Shown here piece by piece: positions 1-8,914 of a stretch of 64,000 nt of DNA. Under the pieces are notes generated by a model, which did no database searches, was not told the origin of the DNA, and saw only the letters and a program-made list of their open reading frames with translations. Numbering within the stretch: the first letter of the stretch is position 1; the number at the start of each line of letters is the position of its first letter. This DNA comes from Undibacterium pigrum (GTDB lineage Bacteria > Pseudomonadota > Gammaproteobacteria > Burkholderiales > Burkholderiaceae_D): NCBI RefSeq assembly GCF_003201815.1, contig NZ_QJKB01000010.1:1-64000 (forward strand), read 5' to 3'. Both the position numbers and the translations under genes were made by a program.

Positions 1-94
1 CCAGGGCATATACCACCAGTACGTGAAATGCGATTACCAGCCCTATGCCTATAAACTTCTTCCCCGGCTCTTGCTGGCGATTTGAAAAATCCAT
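1..94 (-). CDS. Energy transducer TonB-like protein, N-terminal fragment (gene continues beyond left edge)
   Basis: Only the first 31 codons are inside the window. They read MDFSNRQQEPGKKFIGIGLV and continue into a hydrophobic segment (AFHVLVVYAL). A short charged cytoplasmic tail followed by one N-terminal membrane anchor containing a histidine is the usual start of TonB energy transducers in betaproteobacteria, which link the proton motive force to outer-membrane receptors. The start is well supported: GGAGGAG lies six bases upstream of the ATG. A TATAAT hexamer on the same strand at 164-169 could be the -10 of its promoter. Two TonB-dependent receptors occur later in the window. The periplasmic and C-terminal domains are not visible, so another single-pass membrane protein is possible. 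Confidence 0.7.
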   Translation of the reverse strand, partial: MDFSNRQQEPGKKFIGIGLVIAFHVLVVYAL

Positions 95-1177
95 TACTGC
101 TCCTCCACTACCACAAGGTCTACTGTCTGACGCAAGTCAAAACAACTCAAACAAAAAAGTGATTATAAGGGCTGAACATCGATAAAAAGCCATACCGATA
201 CAAAACCACTTATAAATTCATAAGCGGCAGACTCATCAAAATATAAATCGAGTTTTTTTATGAAACTGACTTATTTAATTTTGCCTGCAGCTCAAATATC
301 AAGCTTTACCGACTACGTCAGCAATTGACCAAATAATAAAAATTATTGATCTGTTCCATCAGCCAAGTAGCAAAGTCCCTAAAGACGAAAGCTGGCAAGA
401 CGGCCCCGGAAAATTTAATTGTCTCTTGCAGCGATACAGCGGCATCAGTGCAACACTTTTAGATTAGCTTACGACCTGAATTGCTCATGTAAAAAAAACC
501 TGCTTCACATCAGCAAAATGTAAATTTAAGCGTCAGAAAATTTTCCGAAGGCGCATAAAACCACTTCAGCACAGAAGCTGTCAAGTGCCGTGCCAGCTCA
601 TCCATCAAAAAAACAACATGGCGCATTTTGCCAAAAAAACACACGCATAGGAAACCTAATTTCTTGTGCTATGCAGCATAAATTATGCCAGCGCAGCTTT
701 TTTTACACTTCCTTACACAGATAAATTTGCTGGGCACCCCTCTCACCAAAATTAAATTTTTTTTGATGCTGTTTTTGAGCCTCAAACTATCTAAAGTTGC
801 GTGCGAATACTGCACCACGATAGTGCAAAGCAGCATCACCATCCCTGAAATAATGCGCAATTCTTGCCAAAATGCACTCAAAAATATCAAATTGAAAGAA
901 AATGTCACACCGCAACATATGCACATGAAATTAAAATTTCTTTCCTTTCCCCATCCGCAAGACTCTTGCGTTATGGTTACGGCTTTTTTAGCGCATGAAC
1001 GAACAATAAATGCTCTAAAAGCAAGAAGGAAAATTAATTTGCATCTGCAATATGTAAATTAATCTAACTAAATTGTTTTATTCCCGTTTTTTTCTGGTCA
1101 GATCTACAGTTTTACTTATCAGGCCTGATCCATGCTTAACAAGCAGGTTTGCATCACAAGATTAAAAAGGTATGTAC
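95..1177. other. AT-rich stretch of about 1.1 kb without a convincing gene
   Basis: No reading frame here has a believable start, ribosome site and protein composition. Overlapping short frames exist on both strands around 669-1062, but they lack recognisable features and look like chance openings in AT-rich DNA. The stretch presumably carries the promoters of the TonB-like gene leaving leftwards and the ABC transporter leaving rightwards. The ribosome site AAGG at 1167-1170 belongs to the latter. I see no clear terminator, tRNA or repeat in it. Confidence 0.5.
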
Positions 1178-2974
1178 ATGCGTACGCTTCAAATTAGCCG
1201 AGTTGTCCGGATTGCCCGCATATTCACTGCGCTACTTTCGGCATTTGCCTTACAAGCTGTGCAGGCTGCCAATCCAGCAGATCCTGGCAAAGTAGTTCGC
1301 CAGGCTTTTGAGGCAGCAGATGATGGCTTTGACATGGCAAAAACCCAGAATTTTTATTCTGGCTGGGTAAGCGAAGCTATTTTCGAACCCTTGCTTAGCT
1401 ATGATTACCTTTCGCGCCCTGCTCGTCTCATGCCTCTGGCAGCAGAAGCCATGCCCGAAGTGACAGAGCAGGGAAAAGTATTCACCTTCAAGATCAGGCC
1501 AGGTATTTACTTTGCACCTGACCCAGCCTTCAAAGGCAAGAAACATGAATTGACCGCGCATGACTATATTTACACCTTCAAACGCCTGCTCGACCCGGTC
1601 AATCGCTCGCCTAATGCCAGTTTTATAGAAGGCAAAATTGTTGGCCTTGATGACGTCGCTGCCAAAGCAAAAAAGACGGGAAAGTTTGACTACGACACCC
1701 CGGTTGCAGGGCTGAGAGCCGTCGACAAGTACACATTAAGAATAGAGTTAAAGGCTACTGACTACAATTTTCTCTATGTAGTTGCCTATGGTGGGTTTGG
1801 TGCAGTAGCTCGCGAAGTCATCGAGGCTTATGGCGACCAGACTGGCCTGCATCCTGTTGGCACCGGCCCTTACATGATTGAGAAATATCTGCCGCGCAGC
1901 AAGATCGTGCTCACGGCCAACCCGGAATATCGTGGCTACACCTGGGACTTCAAATCAACTGGCAGCACCCGCGATGAAGAAATCGTCAAGCAAATGAAGG
2001 GGAAGAAAATGCCCCAGGTTGGCAAAGTCGACATCAGCATCATAGAAGAAGAGCAATCACGCTGGCTGGCTTTCCAGGATTCGCAACTGGATATAGACAA
2101 GTTGCCACAAAGCGCAGCCACGGCGGCTCTGGATGGAGTTGCCTTAAAACCTGAGCTGATAAATCAGGGCATCAAGATGGACAGAGTGACTGATGCGGGC
2201 ATCACCTTCACGATTTTTAATATGCGCGACCCAGTAGTCGGTGGCTATACCAAGGAAAAAATTGCCTTGCGCCGCGCTATCAGCATGGCCTATAGCTATG
2301 AAGATGAAATCGCCCAGATGCGACTGGGACAAGCCATACGCTCAGAGATGCTGATCCCCAAAGATATTGTTGGCTATGATCCAGCTTATCGCAGCAGCCT
2401 GGTCTATGACATCAAACTGGCCAACAAACTGCTTGATCATTTTGGCTATAAGCGCGGGCCGGATGGATACAGGAACAATCCAGACGGCAGCCCTCTTACC
2501 CTCAAAAAAACCATAGAGCCAGCAGCGCTATATAAAGTACAGGCAGAAATTTACAAACGGGGCCTGGACAAAATTGGCCTGCGCATAGACTTTCCGGTCA
2601 GTAATTTCGCTGACAACCTGAAAGCTGCCTCGGCCTGCAAGTTAAATATGTGGGGCGGTGCCTGGAATGCTGACTTCCCTGATGGTGAAAACTTCCTGCA
2701 ATTACTCTATGGCCCAAAAGCCGGTGCTGGCAACCATGCCTGCTATGAATCACCTGCCTATGATGCGCTGTTTCGCAAGGCAGTATCGCTGCCGCTGGGT
2801 GAAGAACGTAACAAGGTATATGCACAAATGAACCGTCAGGTGGAAGCTGATACACCGTGGATCGTACACACTTCCCGCATCCGTAGCTGGTTGTATCGCC
2901 CCTGGATTACTGGATTCAAGAAGCATCCCATCTTGCATTCTGACTGGGCATTTATTGATGTAGAAAAGCATTAG
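1178..2974 (+). CDS. Extracellular solute-binding protein family 5 (oligopeptide type), first of two paralogues
   Basis: This is a periplasmic binding protein of the DppA/OppA/YejA class (SBP_bac_5), about 598 residues. It would capture peptides or similar ligands for the permease-ATPase encoded downstream. A basic N-terminus and hydrophobic stretch ending in ALQAVQA-AN give a Sec signal peptide. The mature part carries the family hallmarks: EAIFEPLLSYDY near the N-terminus, then a GKVFTFKIRPGIYF segment and a DYIYTFKRLLDP segment. I prefer the ATG at 1178 over the one at 1172 because AAGG at 1167-1170 is seven bases from 1178 but only one from 1172. It is closely similar along its length to the next gene, so the two look like an old tandem duplication. 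The ligand cannot be read from sequence. Confidence 0.88.
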   Translation: MRTLQISRVVRIARIFTALLSAFALQAVQAANPADPGKVVRQAFEAADDGFDMAKTQNFYSGWVSEAIFEPLLSYDYLSRPARLMPLAAEAMPEVTEQGKVFTFKIRPGIYFAPDPAFKGKKHELTAHDYIYTFKRLLDPVNRSPNASFIEGKIVGLDDVAAKAKKTGKFDYDTPVAGLRAVDKYTLRIELKATDYNFLYVVAYGGFGAVAREVIEAYGDQTGLHPVGTGPYMIEKYLPRSKIVLTANPEYRGYTWDFKSTGSTRDEEIVKQMKGKKMPQVGKVDISIIEEEQSRWLAFQDSQLDIDKLPQSAATAALDGVALKPELINQGIKMDRVTDAGITFTIFNMRDPVVGGYTKEKIALRRAISMAYSYEDEIAQMRLGQAIRSEMLIPKDIVGYDPAYRSSLVYDIKLANKLLDHFGYKRGPDGYRNNPDGSPLTLKKTIEPAALYKVQAEIYKRGLDKIGLRIDFPVSNFADNLKAASACKLNMWGGAWNADFPDGENFLQLLYGPKAGAGNHACYESPAYDALFRKAVSLPLGEERNKVYAQMNRQVEADTPWIVHTSRIRSWLYRPWITGFKKHPILHSDWAFIDVEKH

Positions 2975-3066
2975 GCTGAACTTATCGGAACAGTCCTGTG
3001 TCCCCAATCTCATTTTTATCAGCATCTTTTATTATCATCGCACAAAAATAGCAGGAGAACTTGTTA

Positions 3067-4899
3067 ATGAAGTCCACTCATCCGTTTCAGCACAAGCTGA
3101 CCAGAACAGGAATGGCGATATGCCTGGCACTAGCCGGTATGATGTCATCTACCCTGCCCTTGCAGGCTCAGGCCGCCAAACCTGAATTTGCTGATCCGGA
3201 AAAAGTGTTACGCACAATCTTCCCAGTTGCCGAGACTGGCTTCGACCCTGCTGCGACACGTGACCTGTATTCCAACGCCATCAACGAAGCGATTTTTGAG
3301 CGCCTGTTCACTTATGACTACCTGGCCAGCCCGGCGAAAATCATTCCCGAAACCGCCGACGGCATGCCCGAGATTTCTGCAGATGGAAAAACCTATACCA
3401 TCAAGCTGAAGAAAGGCATCTACTTCACACCTGATGCAGCCTTCAATGGAAAAAAACGTGAACTGACCGTGGACGATTATGTGTATTCGTTCAAACGCAT
3501 CATGGACCCGAAAATCGCTTCCACCCACGTCTGGCTGCTTGAGGACAAGATTGCGGGCCTGGATCAACTGGCGGCACAGGCAAAGAAATCCGGTAAATTT
3601 GATTATTCTGCCAAAGTACCAGGTCTGGAAGTCGTCGACAAATACACTTTGCGCATACACCTGACACGTCCGGACTTTAACCTGCCCATGATATTGGCTT
3701 ACACCGCCATGTCTGCCGTTGCGCGCGAGGTCATAGAAAAATACCAGGATGTTCAGGGTGCTGCCATGGCAAACCCGGTAGGTACAGGCCCTTATCAACT
3801 GACTGAATGGGTACGCGGTTCGAAAATGATACTGGATGCCAATCCTGATTTCCATAAAACGATATGGGATTTCCAGGCCAGTTCTGATCCGAATGACCAG
3901 AAAATTATCGCTGCCATGAAAGGTAAGCGCATGCCGCAAATCGGGCGCGTTGTCGTCAATGTGATTTTGGAAGACCAGTCACGCCTGCTGGCATTCCAGA
4001 AAGATGAAATTGATCTGTTCCAGTTATATGGCGGCCTGGCCCCCCAGGTATTGAATGGCCCAGATTTAAAACCTGAATTTGTCAAACGTGGCATACAAAT
4101 GTCGCGCATAGTCGACCCTGAGCTGACTATCTATTACTGGAATATGCAAGACCCGGCATTTGGTGGCCTGAGCAAAGAAAAAATCGCCCTGCGCCGCGCC
4201 ATGGCTATGGCACACAATGTAGAAGAAGAAATACGCATCGTCGACAATGGTCACGCAATACCGTTGCAATACCCTATTCCCCCTGGTGTAGTGGGTCATG
4301 ACCCCAACTATAAAAGCAGCATCCAGTACAATCCCGCCGCTGCCAATGCCTTGCTCGACAAATTCGGCTACAAAAAAGGCAAGGATGGTTATCGCACCAT
4401 GCCAGACGGCAGCCCACTGGAAATTGTGCACACTGCCCAGACAGAATCACGCGGCCATTTACAAGCTGAAGTCTGGAAAAAATCCTATGACGGCATAGGC
4501 ATCAGGATGCGTGCCGAATTCCGCCCTTTTGCTGAAATCCTCAAAGCTGAAAAGCAATGCCAGTTAATGCAGCGCATTTCACCATGGATAGCTGACTATC
4601 CCGATGGCGACAATTTCATGCAGCTGTTTTACGGCAAAAACATACACATGAATAATAATGGCTGCGTCACCATCCCTGAATATGACAAGCTGTATGAACA
4701 ATCACAAAAACTGGCTCCGGGGCCAGAGCGCGACCTGTTGTATCACAAGATGACACGCATCATGGAACTTTATGCAGCGCAACGCCTGGGTTATGCCCGC
4801 CATCGTATGATGCTGTCACAGCCACGCGTAATAGGCCATAAGAAACACCCCATCATGCATATAGAATGGATGCAGATTGACATCGACAAGAGCAAATAG
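3067..4899 (+). CDS. Extracellular solute-binding protein family 5, second paralogue
   Basis: This is a second binding protein of the same class (610 residues), with signal peptide ending near LPLQAQA-AK. It shares with the preceding gene the pattern EAIFERLFTYDYL, GKTYTIKLKKGIYFTPDAAFNGKKRELT and DYVYSFKRIMDP, and a C-terminal KKHPI-H-W motif. GGAGA at 3054-3058 sits eight bases from the ATG at 3067; an in-frame TTG at 3061 is too close to it. It is followed after 51 bases by the permease gene, so it is probably the binding protein most tightly tied to the transporter. The two paralogues may widen the ligand range of one importer. Confidence 0.88.
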   Translation: MKSTHPFQHKLTRTGMAICLALAGMMSSTLPLQAQAAKPEFADPEKVLRTIFPVAETGFDPAATRDLYSNAINEAIFERLFTYDYLASPAKIIPETADGMPEISADGKTYTIKLKKGIYFTPDAAFNGKKRELTVDDYVYSFKRIMDPKIASTHVWLLEDKIAGLDQLAAQAKKSGKFDYSAKVPGLEVVDKYTLRIHLTRPDFNLPMILAYTAMSAVAREVIEKYQDVQGAAMANPVGTGPYQLTEWVRGSKMILDANPDFHKTIWDFQASSDPNDQKIIAAMKGKRMPQIGRVVVNVILEDQSRLLAFQKDEIDLFQLYGGLAPQVLNGPDLKPEFVKRGIQMSRIVDPELTIYYWNMQDPAFGGLSKEKIALRRAMAMAHNVEEEIRIVDNGHAIPLQYPIPPGVVGHDPNYKSSIQYNPAAANALLDKFGYKKGKDGYRTMPDGSPLEIVHTAQTESRGHLQAEVWKKSYDGIGIRMRAEFRPFAEILKAEKQCQLMQRISPWIADYPDGDNFMQLFYGKNIHMNNNGCVTIPEYDKLYEQSQKLAPGPERDLLYHKMTRIMELYAAQRLGYARHRMMLSQPRVIGHKKHPIMHIEWMQIDIDKSK

Positions 4900-4950
4900 A
4901 CAAAAAAATGAGCTGCAGACTGACTGAAATTTGAAAACCGAGAGATAAAC

Positions 4951-5889
4951 ATGACCGCTTATATACTGCGCCGCTTATGGCAGATGGCACCCACGATGCT
5001 GGGTGTCATCCTGCTGGTGTTTTTCCTGTTTAACTGGGTGGGTGGTGACCCCGCCTACATACTGGCAGGCAAGATGTCGAATGCCGAACAGATTGCCAAT
5101 ATCCGTACCCAACTGGGCATAGATCAGCCCTACTATGTACAGCTATGGATCTTCATCAAGCAAATCGTTACCTTCAACTTTGGCAATAGCTGGAGTACCG
5201 GTGAAGCCGTGTCATCCATCATAGGCACACGTCTTGGCCCTTCGCTGACAGTGCTGATACCGCTGACGATTATCGAAACCATCATCGCGATTGCGCTGGC
5301 GCTGGCTATTGCCTTCAAACGCGGTTCGCTGACAGACCGTGGCGTGATGATAGCCTGTACTGTCGGCATGTCCGTCAGTATTCTGGTCTACATCATCGTT
5401 GGCCAGTATTTCTTTGCTTATAAACTGGGCATGTTCCCGGTACAGGGCTGGGGTAATCATTTTTCCGAGAATCTGTTCAAGTTCTCTGCCCTGCCTATCC
5501 TGATTGCGCTGGCTGTAGGCGTGGCACCAAACCTGCGCTTGTTCCGCACCTTTGTGCTGGATGAAGTGAACCAGGATTATGTGCGTACCGCCCGTGCCAA
5601 AGGCGTTAGCGAAAGCCGCGTGAAATGGGTGCACGTCTTGCGCAATGCATCGATACCTATCATCACCCACGTCATGTCCAACTTGCCGGCCTTGCTGATT
5701 GGCGCCTTCCTGATTGAGCGTTTCTTTTCCATCCCCGGCATAGGCCGTGAAGTGATACTGGCTGTGGAACGCAGTGACTTCCCCGTGATCAAAGCGATCA
5801 CCGTGTATGTCGCAGCAGCCACCATGTTTTTTAATTTGTTGACCGATCTGCTGTACCAGGCGGTTGATCCACGCGTACAGTTGAAATAA
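4951..5889 (+). CDS. Oligopeptide-type ABC transporter permease (DppB/YejB class)
   Basis: This is an inner-membrane permease of 312 residues with about six hydrophobic segments. It begins with the typical AYILRRLWQMAPTMLGVILLVFFL helix. The coupling-helix region, RTARAKGVSESRVKWVHVLRNASIPI, matches the EAA-type loop that docks on the ATPase. The segment ending IERFFSIPGIGREVI is also typical of DppB-like subunits. It lies between the second binding protein and the partner permease, nine bases before the latter, in a five-gene operon. Length and motifs agree with the family and nothing looks broken. Confidence 0.92.
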   Translation: MTAYILRRLWQMAPTMLGVILLVFFLFNWVGGDPAYILAGKMSNAEQIANIRTQLGIDQPYYVQLWIFIKQIVTFNFGNSWSTGEAVSSIIGTRLGPSLTVLIPLTIIETIIAIALALAIAFKRGSLTDRGVMIACTVGMSVSILVYIIVGQYFFAYKLGMFPVQGWGNHFSENLFKFSALPILIALAVGVAPNLRLFRTFVLDEVNQDYVRTARAKGVSESRVKWVHVLRNASIPIITHVMSNLPALLIGAFLIERFFSIPGIGREVILAVERSDFPVIKAITVYVAAATMFFNLLTDLLYQAVDPRVQLK

Positions 5890-5898
5890 GGATCATTC

Positions 5899-7014
5899 AT
5901 GAGCACGACTATCACAAATCCAACTGTACACGCAGTTTCACCCGGACTATGGGCACTGGCCTGGCGCCGTTTGCGCGCTGACAAGGTCGCCATGATAGCC
6001 ATGGGCATCGTGGCTGCCTTTTTAATTGCGCTGCTGCTGTCTGCAACCGGTGTCATCGCCTCTGACTGGGAACAGGAAAGTGGCGTCAGTTATGCACCAC
6101 CCGGCTTTGTTGGCGCAGATACAAGCGCCGTCGCCAAGGTTGAGGTCGAAGCACCGCCACCAGAAAATCCTCTCGATCCTCTGGCCGACATCATCCGTGA
6201 ATTGCGCAAGCAACCAGATGCTGATCAGGCCGTCATCGTCAATGACTACGGCATCCCTGATCCGCTGGCAAAGGAAATGGCAGAAATCCGTGCTGAGCTG
6301 GCCAAGTCTGGCAAGGCTGTCGTGGGTGAACGCCTGACCACCCTGCCCTTTGGTGCTGACAAATGGGGACATGACATCATCAAAAAAACCATCAAAGGTG
6401 CTGAGACTTCCATCGTGGTAGGTCTGGTTGCCGCCTTCCTAGCCACTCTGCTGGGCACCATCTTCGGTGCACTGGCTGGTTACTTTGGCGGCAAAGTCGA
6501 TGATTTCTTTAACTGGTTTTACAGCATTTTCACTTCCATCCCTTATCTGCTGTTGATATTGTCAGTCGCAGCTGTATTGCAGCAAAAAGGCGTGACCACC
6601 ATCATCCTGATCCTGGCTTTCACGGGCTGGACTGGCCCTTTCCGCCTGATCCGCGCTGAATACATGAAGCACAAGGCGCGTGAATATGTGTGGGCGGCAG
6701 ATGCTATCGGCGCTTCGCACTGGCGCAAGATGTTCGTGCATATCTTCCCGAATGTCAGCCATGTGGCACTGGTGCAGGTATCTATCCTTGTTGTTGGCTT
6801 TATCAAATCCGAAGTTATCCTGAGTTTCCTGGGCTTTGGTGTACCGGTCGGCGTGGTGTCCTGGGGCAGTATGCTCAATGAAGCGCAGAATGAATTGATT
6901 TTGGGTAAATGGTGGCAACTGGTTGCCGCAACCGCAGCGATGGCCGTGCTGGTAACGGCTTTCTCTTTGTTCACCGATGCCTTGCGCGATGCGCTTGACC
7001 CCAAGTTGAAATAA
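5899..7014 (+). CDS. Oligopeptide-type ABC transporter permease (DppC/YejE class) with extended periplasmic loop
   Basis: This is the partner permease, 371 residues. The N-terminal helix (residues about 30-55) is followed by about 95 mostly polar residues rich in Pro, Glu, Lys and Ala (APPPENPLDPLADIIRELRKQP and beyond) before the conserved LPFGADKWGHDIIKKTIKGA and the five-helix permease core. The EAA loop is present as WAADAIGASHWRKMFVHIFPN. The long loop after the first helix resembles YejE-class subunits more than the shorter classical DppC. Its start is preceded by AAGGATC six to nine bases upstream, and its stop is ten bases from the ATPase gene. Confidence 0.9.
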   Translation: MSTTITNPTVHAVSPGLWALAWRRLRADKVAMIAMGIVAAFLIALLLSATGVIASDWEQESGVSYAPPGFVGADTSAVAKVEVEAPPPENPLDPLADIIRELRKQPDADQAVIVNDYGIPDPLAKEMAEIRAELAKSGKAVVGERLTTLPFGADKWGHDIIKKTIKGAETSIVVGLVAAFLATLLGTIFGALAGYFGGKVDDFFNWFYSIFTSIPYLLLILSVAAVLQQKGVTTIILILAFTGWTGPFRLIRAEYMKHKAREYVWAADAIGASHWRKMFVHIFPNVSHVALVQVSILVVGFIKSEVILSFLGFGVPVGVVSWGSMLNEAQNELILGKWWQLVAATAAMAVLVTAFSLFTDALRDALDPKLK

Positions 7015-7023
7015 GGACAGATC

Positions 7024-8724
7024 ATGAGTCAAGAAAACCCAAATCAAGCTTTGCTGAAAGTAGAAAATCTGCGCGTGTCTTTCCGCGTCAATAAAAAAGA
7101 CAGCGTGGAAACCGTCAAGGGTATCTCCTTCGAAATACCACGTAATTCCACCGTTGCCCTGGTTGGCGAATCAGGCAGTGGCAAATCAGTCAGCTCACTC
7201 GCCGTCATGGGCTTGCTGCCACCAGATACATCCAGTATCGCCGCTGACAGCAAAATCATTTTTGAAGGCCGCAGCCTGCTGGAACTCAGCATTGCTGAAA
7301 GGCGTGATCTGTGCGGCAAGGAAATCTCCATGATTTTCCAGGAGCCGATGACATCTCTGAACCCGGTGTTTACCGTTGGTTTTCAGATAGGAGAAGTCTT
7401 GCGTCTGCACATGGGCATGGATGCCAAACAAGCCAGAAAACGAGCGATCGAATTGCTGGAAGAAGTCGGCATCCCCGATCCAAAAAACAAGATCGACGCC
7501 TACCCCAGCCAGATGTCTGGCGGGCAGCAACAAAGGGTCATGATTGCGATGGCGATTGCCTGCGAACCCAAATTGCTGATTGCCGATGAACCGACTACTG
7601 CTCTCGACGTCACCATACAAAAACAGATCATCGACTTGATAGATGCGCTGCGTATCAAGCACAAAATGTCCGTCTTGTTCATCACCCATGATCTGGCTTT
7701 GGTCGGTGAAATTGCTGATCATGTCATCGTCATGCGTAATGGCGAAATCCGCGAGGCGGGGACGGTAGAACAAATCTTTGAAAGCCCGAAAGATACCTAT
7801 ACCCAGGCACTGCTTCACTGCCGTCCAACGCTGGATACTCGCCCATGGCGCCTGCCGGTGATTGCCGACTTCATGAACAATAACGGTGCGCTGGTTGATC
7901 AAAAACAGCGCCCGCGTGGCCTCAATGGCGGCGAAGAAATCGTGCTCGAAGTCAAAGACCTGGGCAAGAGTTTCTACTCTCGCGAAGGCTTCTTTGGCAA
8001 GAAAGAATTCAAGGCTGTTGAAGGTGTTTCGTTCAAACTGGCGCGTGGCAAAACCCTGGGTGTTGTCGGAGAATCCGGCTCAGGCAAAACCACAGTAGGC
8101 CTGACATTGATGCGCCTGCATCAGGCCACCTCTGGCCAAGCTCTGTTTGAAGGAAAAGATATCTTGTCCATGTCAAACAAGGAATTCCATCACTACAAGC
8201 GCCGTATACAAATCATTTTCCAGAACCCCTATGCATCGTTAAACCCGCGCTTCACTGTTGGGCAGATTTTGATGGAGCCCATGCACATCCATAATATCGG
8301 TGCCAACGACAGTGAGCGCTCTGCCATGGCTTATCAATTGCTGGAAAAAGTAGGTCTGCCTACCGCCGCATTCCACCGCTACCCGCATGAGTTTTCTGGT
8401 GGACAGCGTCAGCGTATCGCCATTGCGCGCTGCCTGACGATGAAACCAGAAGTGCTGGTCTGTGATGAATCAGTATCCGCGCTGGACGTATCTGTGCAAG
8501 CGCAGGTATTGAATCTGCTGCAAGACTTGCAGGAAGAATTCGGACTCTCCTATATCTTCATTTCACATGATCTGGCAGTGGTCAAATACATTGCCGATCA
8601 GGTCATGGTGATGAACAAAGGCAAGGTTGTCGAACTGGCGAATTCAGATGATCTGTATCTGAACCCTACCCAGGCATACACCAGGACTTTGCTGAACGCC
8701 ATACCCAAAGGCTTGCAACACTAA
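7024..8724 (+). CDS. Double ABC ATPase of oligopeptide-type importer (DppDF fused, YejF class)
   Basis: This 566-residue protein has two complete ATP-binding cassettes in one chain. It replaces the separate DppD and DppF subunits and powers the permeases just upstream. The first domain has Walker A GESGSGKS at about residues 44-51, signature SGGQQQRV and Walker [13 protein letters not shown]. The second repeats the set with [21 protein letters not shown] and [12 protein letters not shown]. Each domain ends with the oligopeptide-specific extension (YTQALL and [10 protein letters not shown]). It closes the five-gene transporter operon and is followed by a strong hairpin. Fused ATPases with an extended second permease and binding protein match the YejABEF layout, so short peptide import is the likely role. 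Confidence 0.93.
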   Translation: MSQENPNQALLKVENLRVSFRVNKKDSVETVKGISFEIPRNSTVALVGESGSGKSVSSLAVMGLLPPDTSSIAADSKIIFEGRSLLELSIAERRDLCGKEISMIFQEPMTSLNPVFTVGFQIGEVLRLHMGMDAKQARKRAIELLEEVGIPDPKNKIDAYPSQMSGGQQQRVMIAMAIACEPKLLIADEPTTALDVTIQKQIIDLIDALRIKHKMSVLFITHDLALVGEIADHVIVMRNGEIREAGTVEQIFESPKDTYTQALLHCRPTLDTRPWRLPVIADFMNNNGALVDQKQRPRGLNGGEEIVLEVKDLGKSFYSREGFFGKKEFKAVEGVSFKLARGKTLGVVGESGSGKTTVGLTLMRLHQATSGQALFEGKDILSMSNKEFHHYKRRIQIIFQNPYASLNPRFTVGQILMEPMHIHNIGANDSERSAMAYQLLEKVGLPTAAFHRYPHEFSGGQRQRIAIARCLTMKPEVLVCDESVSALDVSVQAQVLNLLQDLQEEFGLSYIFISHDLAVVKYIADQVMVMNKGKVVELANSDDLYLNPTQAYTRTLLNAIPKGLQH

Positions 8725-8732
8725 GTTGTACC

Positions 8733-8759
8733 CGCGAACCGGCTGTCTGCCGGTTCGCG
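8733..8759 (+). terminator. Perfect 11-bp hairpin after the ABC transporter operon
   Basis: CGCGAACCGGC and its exact complement GCCGGTTCGCG enclose a TGTCT loop, starting nine bases after the ATPase stop codon. No T-run follows, so this may be a 3'-end stabilising hairpin or a weak terminator rather than a classical intrinsic terminator. Confidence 0.6.
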
Positions 8760-8914
8760 CTCTCCCTGCTTGAAAAATCCCCTTACACTTATATTTTTGA
8801 CCAATCCTGCAAACACTGGCAAGATGGCATTCGCCTGCGACATGACGAAACCATGACAAAACAGGCACAGCTTCGCCACATGTCCCTTATGCAGCAAATT
8901 CACTGGAGCCAGGA

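Noticed and set aside
685..1062. A 125-residue frame on the plus strand, with an antisense frame at 669-926
   Set aside because: No ribosome site, composition typical of AT-rich noncoding DNA, and no family resemblance.
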